The notes: generated from the sequence alone by a model not told the origin. A stretch of 44,177 bases of DNA from Megasphaera hominis (GCF_014269395.1 NZ_JACOGK010000024.1:1-44177); one strand, 5' to 3'. Shown: positions 8,621-16,922, numbered from the stretch's first letter. Program-made: numbers and translations.

Positions 8621-9203
8621 CCTGTAAGAAACAGAACCGGTATCGTGTGCCGCGCCTTGTTTGTCTCCACATGTTTATCATAAACGGTCTACAATTACTT
8701 GTCAACTACGTGAAATAAAGTAGAAAATTTGTAAACAAAATGCCTGAAAACCGCATAAGATAGACTTTTGTGAGGTATTGTTAGCTTTGTGTGAATATTT
8801 CGTATGGAGAAATGAATATTGCGTTTTGCAATAATGGTTTTGGAAATGAAAAGAATTAGTCTAAATCGTAAAAAACAACAATTAGTCAAAGAGATAAGGG
8901 GAAAAAATATTTATTGATAATAAACATCCAGAATAGACTTAAAAGCGCATAAAATGGCCTTTTGTTTGATAGAAGATTAAATCAGTATAGTTTAAAATAT
9001 AGCAAAATGATTGTCCATAGCGAAAAGACATATAAACGTACTGTTATTTCAATACCCAAACCGCATAATTGAATGGCTAACTATATAAGTTTTGCATATA
9101 ACAAAAATAAACATAAAAAGTGTTGCTATTGCAATTGACAAAGGTACTGATACCCTCATACTAATGATCAAATGGAAATATGAACTGATTGGGGAAGGGG
9201 TGT
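8621..9203. other. AT-rich gene-free segment
   Basis: About 580 bp of low-GC DNA without a credible gene. It resembles in composition the long leaders in front of the adhesin genes. A loosely repeated motif occurs at about 8752 (CGCATAAGATAGACTTTTGT) and 8946 (CGCATAAAATGGCCTTTTGT). It may be a promoter region left behind by a lost gene. Confidence 0.4.
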
Positions 9204-9204
9204 T

Positions 9205-9285
9205 ATGGAAAAGATGTCAAAATGCGAATTGTTCCTGTTTGCAGGGAGATTGCGCTTTATTGGCTGCTGGATTGAGACTAGTTGA
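9205..9285 (+). CDS. Possible 26-codon small ORF
   Basis: An ATG at 9205 follows GGGGAAGGGG at a usable distance. The frame runs 26 codons (MEKMSKCELFLFAGRLRFIG...). A TTGACA box lies at 9135 with a weak -10 (TACTAA) 18 bp later. It starts where AT-rich leader-like DNA gives way to hairpin repeats, so it could be a real microprotein or the remnant of a longer deleted gene. No family is recognised. Confidence 0.2.
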   Translation: MEKMSKCELFLFAGRLRFIGCWIETS

Positions 9286-9303
9286 TGCTATGTGTTTTTG
9301 TGG

Positions 9304-9471
9304 ATTCAACCTCCATCCCCGGTTATTAGGCTTTATCATATCAACGCTATTACTACTAATTTCGACTCTTCCGGCCGCATTGCCGTATCGTGCACACGGG
9401 CACGATACGCCTTCCGTCAAGGGAAGGCCATGCTCCCGACCACTTTCTCCGCTCTCGGAGAAAGCCTTCGG
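9304..9471. repeat. Mosaic hairpin repeat block 5 (forward copy)
   Basis: The block has a variant anchor (ATTCAACCTCCATCCCCGG), then TATTACTACTAATTTCGACT, a GTATCGTGC/GCACGATAC hairpin, a CCTTCCGTCAAGGGAAGG hairpin and a CTTTCTCCGCTCTCGGAGAAAG hairpin. About 117 bp from 9348 appear identical to 9974-10090. Confidence 0.75.
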
Positions 9472-9529
9472 GGCCGTATACTTTGAGCCTGCTGATGTAG
9501 TTGATTTGGGAGCCTGGTTCTTTTTTTAG

Positions 9530-9589
9530 TATCAACCTCTATCGACCGCTTCGCGGTCACTTTCTCCGGTCTCGGAGAAAGCCTTCGGT
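9530..9589. repeat. Short repeat copy: anchor plus two hairpins
   Basis: TATCAACCTCTATCGACCGC is followed by the CTTTCTCCGGTCTCGGAGAAAG hairpin and CCTTCGG. It is a minimal version of the longer blocks. Confidence 0.7.
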
Positions 9590-9653
9590 TCATATGTTTT
9601 AAATTTACTAATGATTTAAGATTTGAGTCTTTATTTTTTTGAAGTTGGAAAGC

Positions 9654-9903
9654 GTTGGCTTTCTCCATTTTGCCTTCCCCGTGGCGGGCACAGCGTGCCT
9701 GTGTGCACGCTGTGGTTCTTGCGTTCGCAAAAAGGACGCAGGAAGGGGAATGGGTGGCCGCGTAAGCGGACGGGAGAAGCGTATCGTGCCTGTGTGCACG
9801 ATACGGCCTAACTACTACTAGATTGAAGTCATTCAATCTAGTAGCCAACTAGTTGCCATAGCGTTGGTACAATAAAGCTCACTAACCGCGGTCGATAGAG
9901 GGT
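9654..9903. repeat. Mosaic hairpin repeat block 6 (inverted copy)
   Basis: Read on the minus strand, this block begins with the anchor core CCTCTATCGACCGCG (plus 9888-9902). It continues through a CTAGATTGAA...TTCAATCTAG hairpin and the GTATCGTGC hairpin, and ends in GGGGAAGGCAAAATGGAGAAAG. This is the same layout as the forward copies, so the element is found in both orientations. Confidence 0.75.
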
Positions 9904-9928
9904 AATTTATAGACAATTATATGTTTTA

Positions 9929-10091
9929 TCATCAACCTCTATCCCCGGTTATTAAGCTGCATGGAATCCACGTTATTACTACTAATTTCGACTCTTCCGG
10001 CCGCATTGCCGTATCGTGCACACGGGCACGATACGCCTTCCGTCAAGGGAAGGCCATGCTCCCGACCACTTTCTCCGCTCTCGGAGAAAGC
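9929..10091. repeat. Mosaic hairpin repeat block 7, abutting the adhesin terminator
   Basis: A forward copy with anchor TCATCAACCTCTATCCCCGG. Its final 117 bp appear identical to those of block 5. The preceding TAGACAATTATATGTTTTAT also occurs before the anchor at 7529, so the element includes this AT-rich flank. It ends exactly at the terminator hairpin of the YadA-like gene. Confidence 0.75.
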
Positions 10092-10094
10092 GTG

Positions 10095-10128
10095 AAACGG
10101 CCCAGCTGATTTCTCAGCTGGGCCGTTT
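10095..10128 (-). terminator. Terminator hairpin downstream of the YadA-like adhesin
   Basis: A perfect 15-bp stem, AAACGGCCCAGCTGA with its complement around a 4-nt loop, lies 17 bp beyond the adhesin stop. The T-rich stretch is longer on the plus side, so it may also block read-through from the repeat side. Confidence 0.6.
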
Positions 10129-10144
10129 GTCTTACTTTATTTTT

Positions 10145-13100
10145 TTATTTGGTGATGGGTGTTCCGTAGATGTCGCGTTGGTCTTGTTGGTCTTTTTTGT
10201 TTTCGTTATTGACGCGTACGCGGTCTACTTTGTAGCGGTCGTTGTCTTCACCGGAGATGCGGTCTACGCGGAAGCGGCCGCCGGAGATGACTTGCATTTC
10301 GGGTCCGAATTCTTTTACGGCTTTCTGCATGGGTTGGTCCATGGGTGCGCCGTGCTGGAGGGCCCGGTAGAAGAGGGCTGCCCATTCGTAGCGGGTCATG
10401 GTGCGGTCGCCGTGGAAGTCGCCGTCGGGGTAGCCTTCGAGGTAGCCGTTACCGGCGAGGGTGGCTACGTATTTGTAGGCCCAGTGGTTTTCCGGTACGT
10501 CCGGGAAGTTCTTTGTCTGGTCCGGATTGAAGCCGTTAATGAAGGCGTTCATGCGCTGATCCATTGCGTCGAGGCGGGATTTGAGGGCTTTGTTTTCTGC
10601 CTTGAGGTCGAGGATTTCCTTGGCCATGGCGACGCGGGAGGTGGTTACGTGGTTGCTCTGGCCGAGCTTGAAGCTGACGCCGGCGTTGACCATGTTTTCG
10701 CCACCGCCGAAGCTGCCGCCGATGGAGAACATGGTGTCTTCGTTCGGGCGATAGAAGGCGCCGACGGATACGGCATGGGCATCCTTATAATTGCCGTAGC
10801 CGGCTGCAAAGTCCCACTTGTCGTCGGGATCGAAATCGAGCGGATGGAGTGCTGCGAGAGCGGCGGCTCCAGCGCCTACACGATTTACGCGGCTATCCAG
10901 TCTGTTGATGGAGGTGCCCAGCTGGCCGACGGAGTTGTTGATCTTTTCATCGAGGTTCTTCGTTACGGTGTAGACCTGGCCACCGTTGACGGCGTCCTGA
11001 GAGCCTTCAGAGATGTCGCCGTTCTTGACGTTGGTGATCTTAGAGCCGTTCACGTTGACTACTTCGTCGCCGAGGGTGACGGTCGTGTTGCTGCCGTTGC
11101 TGATGGACGTAATGCCCGTCAGGTCTTTGGCCAGACGCACTTTCAGGTTGTCTTTGCCGTCCGATACGACGCCGATGTTATCGGTGGTCGTCAATTTTGT
11201 TTGGTCTGTGATACCGCCGATGACGTTGACCTGGTTGTTCAGCTTCTTGGCAATGACGTCGCCTGTATCGCCGCCGTATTTCATGCCGTCGTCCAGAGTA
11301 GCTACCTGGTGTTCACCGGTCTTGTCTTCATAGACGATACGGGTGATGCCGTCTTTGCCGTCTACGCCGGTTGCGCCGTTGACGCCATTGGTGCCGTTAT
11401 AGCCGTTCTTCACGGAAATATCGACAGCATTGGTGCCATCTTTGCCGTTCGTGCCGGCCGGGCCTGTGAGGCCGATATGGCCGACGCCGTCTTTACCGTT
11501 AATGGCGACAGCATCTTTGCCGTCAGCACCTTTGATGGAGATACCATCATTGCCGTTGATACCGACTTCGCCTTTGTCACCTTTGACAGAAATACCGTCC
11601 TTGCCATCGATGCCGACACCGGACTTGCCATCCTTGCCGTCGACGCCGATATGGCCGTCCACACCGTCCTTGCCGTCTTTACCAGGGCCGCCAATGTTGA
11701 GGTTTTCGGAAAGATCGACAGTGTATTCCTTGCCGCCTTCGGCATTGGTGCCTTCCGTAACGGTCAGGTTCTGGTTGTTTCCGGCTTTAACGGTCGTGTG
11801 CTTACCGGCTTCTTCGCTTACGTTCGTAATCTGCGTGTTGATGTTCTTGATGGCGTCAGCGTTCTTGCCAACTTCGTTGGCTACGCTGTAGAGCTGGCTG
11901 CCATTTACGGCATCGGTGCTATCGGCGCTGATCTTGCCGGCAGCTACGTTGATAATCTGCCGTTCGCTGCCCTGGGCGCCTACGCTGACAACGCCAGCCG
12001 GGCTGGTGCCGGCAAAGCCGCTGTATTCACGGGTCGTGCCGTCAGAGAGGGTAATGGTGCCCTTCGTTTCACTCGTAGCAGCACGGTCGGTGGATGCAGA
12101 GCCGAGGACGACGCTGCCCGCCTGGGTCGTCGTCACGCCACTACCCAGAACGAAGGTATTTTCCTGTTCTACCTTATTGCGTACACCTACGGCAGCAGAA
12201 TTTTGTGCCGTTACATGGTTGCCGTTACCTACGGCAGTGGAAGAGAGCGCCGAAGCTTCATTGCCTACGCCGAGAGCAGAGGACCATTGGCCCGTAGCTT
12301 TGTTCGAATAGCCTACAGCTGCGGCCCGGTCGCCCGCTTCGGAATAGAGGCCGGCTGCCAAGCTGAAATTGCCTGCCTTGCTGTTATCACCAATAGCGAC
12401 ACCGCCGGCAGATGTTGCGCCTGTACCGATGGCGATGTTGCCAAAGAGATAGTTGCTGTCCGGCGAGCCGGCTGTAGCGCCATCGCCGATGGCAATACCG
12501 CTCTTGCCGATGGCCTGGCTGCCGTGGCCAATAGCCGTTGCATTCGTTTGTGTCGTTTTAGCGTCAAGGCCTATGGCTATACTTTGCTCGCCATATGCAT
12601 ACGCATTCACGCCGGCTGCCAGAGAATCATGGCCTTTGGCACCGTCATTGTTGTAGTTGGAGCCAGCGCCCTGTTTGCTGCTCCTTACACTGTAGTAGTG
12701 CGTAGCAGAAGCGGAAACGGAATCGTTTACTACTTGGTTCAGCTGGGCCAAGTTGACGGCGTCTGTAGCTGCCGTGCCGGTTGCTACGTTGGTGATCTTC
12801 GAGCCATTCATGTTGACTACCTTGTCGCCGAGGGTAATCGTCGTATTGCTGCCGTTGCTGATAGACGTAATACCCGTCAGGTCTTTGGCCAGACGTACCT
12901 TCAGGTTGTCTGTGCCGTCCGATACGACGCCGATATTGTCGGTGGTCGTCAATTTTGTTTGATCTGTAATACCGCCGATGACGTTGACCTGGTTGTTCAG
13001 CTTCTTGGCGATGACGTCGCCTGTATCGCCGCCGTACTTCATGCCGTCGTCCAAGGTGGCTACCTGGTGTTCGCCGGTTTTGTCTTCATAGACGATGCGG

Positions 13101-15517
13101 GTGATGCCGTCTTTGCCGTCTACACCGGTTGCGCCGTTGACGCCATTGGTGCCGTTATAGCCGTTCTTCACGGAGATATCGACAGCATTGGTGCCATCCT
13201 TGCCATTCGTGCCGGCCGGGCCCGTGAGGCCGATATGGCCGACGCCGTCTTTGCCATTGATGGCGACAGCATCTTTGCCGTCAGCACCTTTGATGGAGAT
13301 ACCATCGTTGCCGTTGATGCCGACTTCGCCTTTGTCGCCCTTGACGGAAATGCCATCCTTGCCATCGATGCCGACACCGGAAACGCCGTCCTTACCATCG
13401 ATGCCGATGTGGCCGTCCGTACCGTCCTTGCCGTCTTTACCAGGGCCGCCAATCGTGAAGGTATCGGAAAGGTCTACAGTGTATTCCTTGCCGCCTTCTG
13501 TATTGGTGCCTTCCGTAACGGTCAGGTTCTTGTTATCCCCGGCCTTGACGGTCGTATGCTTACCGGCTTCGGTGGTGACGTTTGTAATCTGCGTGTTGAT
13601 ATTGCTGATGGCGTCAGCGTTCTTGCCAACTTCGTTCGCTACGCTGTAGAGCTGGCTGCCGTTTACGGCATCGGTGCTAGTGCTGGAGATATTGCCGGCT
13701 GCTACGTTGATGATCTGACGTTCCTGGCCTTGAGCACCGACACTGACCACGCCTACAGGGCTGGTGCCTGTGAAGCCGCTGTATTCACGTGTAGTGCCGT
13801 CGGAGAGGGTAATGGTGCCCTTCGTTTCATTCGTAGCGGCCCGGTCGGTAGAAGCGCCGCCAAGGACGACACTGTTATGCTGGGTTGTCGTAACCTTGCT
13901 GCCCAGGACAAACGTATTTATCTGCGCTACATTATTGCTTACGCCTACGGCAGCAGAACTTGCTCCGCTTACCACGTTAGCATTCCCTACAGCCGTAGAG
14001 GAGATTGCAGTCGTCTGGTTGCCTACGCCCAGGGAAGATGAAAAACCTCCCGTAGCATGATTCGAATAGCCTACAGCAGCGGCCCGGTTGCCAGCTTCGG
14101 AATAGAGACCGGCTGCCAAGCTGTAATCTGCAGCCTTGGTGTTATCACCGATAGCAATACCGCCGGCAGAAGAGGAACCTGTACCGATGGCGATGTTGCC
14201 ATAGAGATAATTGCTGGATTCGGAACCGGCTGTAGCGCCGTCGCCGATGGCTACACCGCTCTTGCCGATGGCCTGGCTGCCGTTGCCAATGGCTACGGTA
14301 TTACGGGCGCTTGTCAGTGTCCCATTACCGATGGCGACGGAGCTGGAGCCATTGGCCGTAGCACTCGTGCCGGCTGCCAAGGAGTCACTGTTTTGGGCAG
14401 CGGCTGCTTTACCAATAGAAATGGCATGTTCGTGGCTGGCAATAGAATCTGTGCCAATAGCAATGGTATCTTCGTCGCTGGCTGCGGCATTCGTGCCGAT
14501 GGCAGTAGCATTCAGTGCTGTCGCTTTGGTCATGCGGCCCATGGCGTTCGTGTTATCGGCGACAGCCCGGGCGTTGAAACCGATAGCTGTCGACTCTTTA
14601 CCCAGGGCAACAGGGGAAGAGCCAATGGAAATGACGTTGCGCGTATTCGTCGTGGTGCCATAGGCAGTGGTGACACCTTGAGCCGCACCGTTGGCAAAGT
14701 TACCGATCATGACGCCGCGGTCGTTATTGGTATTTTCGCCGCCTGCCTGATTACCGAGAATAATCGTACGGTCCAACGTAGAGTTATACCCGGACAAATG
14801 GCCCATGAGGATGTTACCATCACCTACGGTCATGCTGCCGGCAATGCCACCGATGGCAATGTTGTCATCACCAGACAGCCCTTGAGCTGCTCGGGCACCG
14901 ATGGCGATGTTCGCACCAGAGCCAAAACCTGGGAATGTCTGATTCTTGCCGTCGTTACTGGATAAACCTTGTCCGGCATAGTCCCCTAAGAGAATGTTGT
15001 GGCCGGCATTTGTGTCCGTAATGTTTTCACCGGCACCACTGCCCAAGGCGATGTTGCCATAGGAAGCGGCGTTATGGCCGGCATCTTTACCGATAAGAAC
15101 ACTGGGACTACGGTTGCCATCAGCTACAGCGGCCTGGTTTTGTTTGGCTGTGTCACTTTCGATGTAGCCTGCCTGGAAACCAATAGCAACGCTGTAATCC
15201 TTTTTGGAGTTGGCACTGGCCTGGGTACCGATGTTGACGTTCTGGATATTCCAGTTATCTGGCGTGCCCTTGCCAGCGTCTTCACCAATGGAAATGACGC
15301 GGCCGCCGTCGGCTGTCGCTCCGACACCGATGGCGATGTTATCCCGCTTGCCTACAGTCGTACGGTTATTCGGGTCCTGAGGATTGCTCATGTCATCACG
15401 GCCAGCTGTACTGCCATCACCAATGGCAATGGAGCCGGCCGTTACAGCCGTGCCCGGCACAATGCCGCCATTGGCAAGTGGAGCTTCCGCCAGCGCTGCA
15501 GAAATGGGCAGTGCCAA
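10145..15517 (-). CDS. Giant YadA-like trimeric autotransporter adhesin with collagen-like modules and C-terminal SLH domain (signal peptide out of frame)
   Basis: The open frame encodes 1790 residues. It starts at a TTG that falls inside the signal peptide. Residues 1-600 are YadA-head repeats of the AIGxxAxAxGxxSxAxG type. Collagen-like GxY stretches (GKDGKDG, GDKGEVG) lie at about 690-810 and 1276-1392. They belong to two copies of a head/neck/collagen module about 583 residues apart. The trimeric membrane anchor is at about 1520-1640 (NRVGAGAAALAALHPL), then a coiled coil, then one SLH domain at about 1669-1730 (FPDVPENHWAYKYV, ending near MTRYEWAALF). The natural start is probably the ATG at 15564, which has an AGGGG ribosome binding site. 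A poly-A tract one base short puts that start out of frame, so as sequenced the protein would not be exported. Confidence 0.85.
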   Translation of the reverse strand: MALPISAALAEAPLANGGIVPGTAVTAGSIAIGDGSTAGRDDMSNPQDPNNRTTVGKRDNIAIGVGATADGGRVISIGEDAGKGTPDNWNIQNVNIGTQASANSKKDYSVAIGFQAGYIESDTAKQNQAAVADGNRSPSVLIGKDAGHNAASYGNIALGSGAGENITDTNAGHNILLGDYAGQGLSSNDGKNQTFPGFGSGANIAIGARAAQGLSGDDNIAIGGIAGSMTVGDGNILMGHLSGYNSTLDRTIILGNQAGGENTNNDRGVMIGNFANGAAQGVTTAYGTTTNTRNVISIGSSPVALGKESTAIGFNARAVADNTNAMGRMTKATALNATAIGTNAAASDEDTIAIGTDSIASHEHAISIGKAAAAQNSDSLAAGTSATANGSSSVAIGNGTLTSARNTVAIGNGSQAIGKSGVAIGDGATAGSESSNYLYGNIAIGTGSSSAGGIAIGDNTKAADYSLAAGLYSEAGNRAAAVGYSNHATGGFSSSLGVGNQTTAISSTAVGNANVVSGASSAAVGVSNNVAQINTFVLGSKVTTTQHNSVVLGGASTDRAATNETKGTITLSDGTTREYSGFTGTSPVGVVSVGAQGQERQIINVAAGNISSTSTDAVNGSQLYSVANEVGKNADAISNINTQITNVTTEAGKHTTVKAGDNKNLTVTEGTNTEGGKEYTVDLSDTFTIGGPGKDGKDGTDGHIGIDGKDGVSGVGIDGKDGISVKGDKGEVGINGNDGISIKGADGKDAVAINGKDGVGHIGLTGPAGTNGKDGTNAVDISVKNGYNGTNGVNGATGVDGKDGITRIVYEDKTGEHQVATLDDGMKYGGDTGDVIAKKLNNQVNVIGGITDQTKLTTTDNIGVVSDGTDNLKVRLAKDLTGITSISNGSNTTITLGDKVVNMNGSKITNVATGTAATDAVNLAQLNQVVNDSVSASATHYYSVRSSKQGAGSNYNNDGAKGHDSLAAGVNAYAYGEQSIAIGLDAKTTQTNATAIGHGSQAIGKSGIAIGDGATAGSPDSNYLFGNIAIGTGATSAGGVAIGDNSKAGNFSLAAGLYSEAGDRAAAVGYSNKATGQWSSALGVGNEASALSSTAVGNGNHVTAQNSAAVGVRNKVEQENTFVLGSGVTTTQAGSVVLGSASTDRAATSETKGTITLSDGTTREYSGFAGTSPAGVVSVGAQGSERQIINVAAGKISADSTDAVNGSQLYSVANEVGKNADAIKNINTQITNVSEEAGKHTTVKAGNNQNLTVTEGTNAEGGKEYTVDLSENLNIGGPGKDGKDGVDGHIGVDGKDGKSGVGIDGKDGISVKGDKGEVGINGNDGISIKGADGKDAVAINGKDGVGHIGLTGPAGTNGKDGTNAVDISVKNGYNGTNGVNGATGVDGKDGITRIVYEDKTGEHQVATLDDGMKYGGDTGDVIAKKLNNQVNVIGGITDQTKLTTTDNIGVVSDGKDNLKVRLAKDLTGITSISNGSNTTVTLGDEVVNVNGSKITNVKNGDISEGSQDAVNGGQVYTVTKNLDEKINNSVGQLGTSINRLDSRVNRVGAGAAALAALHPLDFDPDDKWDFAAGYGNYKDAHAVSVGAFYRPNEDTMFSIGGSFGGGENMVNAGVSFKLGQSNHVTTSRVAMAKEILDLKAENKALKSRLDAMDQRMNAFINGFNPDQTKNFPDVPENHWAYKYVATLAGNGYLEGYPDGDFHGDRTMTRYEWAALFYRALQHGAPMDQPMQKAVKEFGPEMQVISGGRFRVDRISGEDNDRYKVDRVRVNNENKKDQQDQRDIYGTPITK

Positions 15518-15545
15518 GGATGCCGAAAGACAAAGAAGGAGATAC

Positions 15546-15552
15546 TTTTTTT
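15546..15552 (-). other. A7 homopolymer tract that breaks the signal peptide frame
   Basis: From ATG 15564 the minus-strand frame reads MTNSKK and then runs out of frame at seven A residues. With eight A residues it would read MTNSKKKYLLLCLSASLALP and continue without a stop into the adhesin frame, giving a classical signal peptide. The tract could be a phase-variation switch, a site of transcriptional slippage, or a sequencing error. Confidence 0.7.
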
Positions 15553-15608
15553 GCTGTTTGTCATACTGATTGCCCCTTTTTTTCGCAAGTGAGTCGGCTT
15601 GCTAGTCT

Positions 15609-15733
15609 TTGCATCTGGGGGAAGATGCAAGAAGAGGAAGAACGTATTTCTTCCAGGTGTGAAGACAAAAAGGCGCAAGGTAGTAAGACACTCTTTAAGT
15701 TAGAAGTTAAAATTATAAAATATGAAAGAGTGT
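15609..15733 (-). promoter_or_regulatory. Leader and candidate promoter region of the YadA-like gene
   Basis: A TATAAT box on the minus strand (plus 15712-15717) is bracketed by a 9-bp inverted repeat, ACACTCTTT (15688-15696) and AAAGAGTGT (15725-15733), possibly an operator. The -35 (TTAAGG) is weak. The leader then contains a perfect 7-bp hairpin at 15609-15630. The start codon ATG follows at 15564. Confidence 0.4.
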
Positions 15734-15860
15734 ACCTTAAACTTATAATAAAAAGGGGTCATTTTACTGTCAATGTTAAATACTTATTAATACGAAATAT
15801 TCGATAATAGAAAATTATGATTGATAGCGGCAAAACAGGCTGTACTATGATGGTTTTGCC

Positions 15861-15902
15861 AAAATGGGGCAGAAACGTTCAAAAATGGGGCAGAAACGTT
15901 CA
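15861..15902. repeat. Perfect tandem duplication of a 21-bp unit
   Basis: The unit AAAATGGGGCAGAAACGTTC plus A occurs twice, end to end (15861-15881 and 15882-15902). It lies in a gene-free region (15734-16099), otherwise AT-rich, between the two minus-strand genes. The function is unknown. Confidence 0.7.
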
Positions 15903-15996
15903 AATAAGTAAAATTTTTTTTCTCACTTATGGATATTGGCAGGCAATGTAGTGTGTAGAAGCGGCTCTGACCGTGTAAGGAGCCCTAAAAAAGCAC

Positions 15997-16046
15997 AAAA
16001 AAAGAGCAGCAACAGAATGATCAGTTCTATTAGCTGCTCTTTTTTT
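15997..16046 (-). terminator. Intrinsic terminator of the ferritin gene
   Basis: The stem GAGCAGC/GCTGCTC is flanked by seven A and seven T residues, so it can work in both directions. It lies about 55 bp beyond the ferritin stop. Confidence 0.75.
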
Positions 16047-16099
16047 GTATGGAGGGGTACCCTTTGGGAAGGAGGGAACCTTGCTACTAAAGTGGGGTC

Positions 16100-16582
16100 T
16101 TACTGTGCGTTCAGTTTGGAATCGACAAACAACTGGCTTGCACGGCTGTCACCGGCAAAGGTGAATTCATCGACCAGATCGCGGGCGATGGCTTCTTCTT
16201 CGACCTGTTCGTTGACGAACCAATCGAGGAAGTTTACTGTTGCATAGTCTTTTTCTGCTGTTGCCAGTGCGTAGAGTTCGTTGATCTTACCGGAAATGAG
16301 CTGTTCGTGGGAAAGGACGATTTCAGCTGCTTTCAGCGGATTGTCTACTTTGGTTGCAGAAGATTTGATGTCGCCAAGAGTAACGCTTTCATTGCGTCTG
16401 CCGAGGTAGTCTACAATCTTAAAGGCGTGATTCATTTCTTCCTGATAGTGTGTGCGCAGCCAGCCGGAAAATCCTTTGAAGCGTGCGTCAGCCATGGAAA
16501 GGGAGAGTGCCAAATACAGATAGGCAGAGTTGAATTCAAAAATTACTTGGTCGTTTAATGCTTTTGCTAAATTCTGATTCAT
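16100..16582 (-). CDS. ftn: Ferritin (non-haem iron storage)
   Basis: The 160-residue protein is a bacterial ferritin that oxidises Fe(II) and stores it as a mineral in a 24-mer. All ferroxidase-centre ligands are visible with FtnA spacing: E16, E49 and H52 (in QEEMNH), E93 (in SHEQ) and Q126 (in NEQVEEE), plus the conserved Y23. I place the start at the second ATG (16582, MNQNLAK). The GGAGG site (plus CCTCC 16591-16595) is 8 nt from it, but only 2 nt from the upstream ATG at 16588. The gene is monocistronic, with its own promoter and terminator. Confidence 0.93.
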   Translation of the reverse strand: MNQNLAKALNDQVIFEFNSAYLYLALSLSMADARFKGFSGWLRTHYQEEMNHAFKIVDYLGRRNESVTLGDIKSSATKVDNPLKAAEIVLSHEQLISGKINELYALATAEKDYATVNFLDWFVNEQVEEEAIARDLVDEFTFAGDSRASQLFVDSKLNAQ

Positions 16583-16636
16583 ATACATTACCTCCTCGGC
16601 GAAACTACTTGTTTGCTTATCTCTAAGTACAGTTAT

Positions 16637-16665
16637 ATTCTAACACATTAAATAGTAAATATCAA
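16637..16665 (-). promoter_or_regulatory. Ferritin promoter
   Basis: On the minus strand, TTGATA (plus 16660-16665) is separated by 17 bp from TAGAAT (plus 16637-16642), each 5/6 to consensus. Transcription would start near 16630, about 48 nt before the start codon. The remaining gap up to 16860 is AT-rich, with nothing else recognised. Confidence 0.6.
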
Positions 16666-16860
16666 CGGATAATTGTAATTTTTTAATAAATTCATAGAAG
16701 AACATATAGCTATACAAAACAGAAAAATAAACCCATAAGAATGGCTTAGGTATGGCGTTTTTCTTATATTTTGGCTGTCATATGATATGATAAATTGATA
16801 TATTAAGATTAGGAAAAATGACCAATTTTTGCTAATTTGTTATCAAATAATTTAAATAAC

Positions 16861-16895
16861 AAATAAAATACAGCAGCCCGAAAACGGACTGCTGT
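16861..16895 (-). terminator. Terminator of the nitrite/sulfite reductase gene
   Basis: ACAGCAGCCCG pairs with CGGACTGCTGT (one mismatch) around an AAAA loop, followed on the minus strand by TATTTTATTT. It lies 28 bp after the stop. Confidence 0.65.
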
Positions 16896-16922
16896 ATGGA
16901 TAACGTATATTTTTGGCTATGT

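Noticed and set aside
9092..9529. A 145-codon ORF in the intergenic region
   Set aside because: It runs through repeat cassettes that occur elsewhere in other frames; only the 26-codon ORF with a ribosome binding site at 9205 was kept, at low confidence.
6529..10091. Hairpin arrays as integron attC sites or a CRISPR array
   Set aside because: No integrase, no gene cassettes, no constant repeat/spacer length, and stem sequences vary.
11340..13450. Regular short repeats resembling a CRISPR or VNTR array
   Set aside because: They are GxY collagen-like codons within the adhesin frame, not identical repeats with spacers.
10016..14041. A 1341-codon plus-strand open frame opposite the YadA-like gene
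   Set aside because: It mirrors the repetitive codons of the minus-strand adhesin, lacks a ribosome binding site, and starts inside a hairpin repeat. The minus frame shows clear domains.
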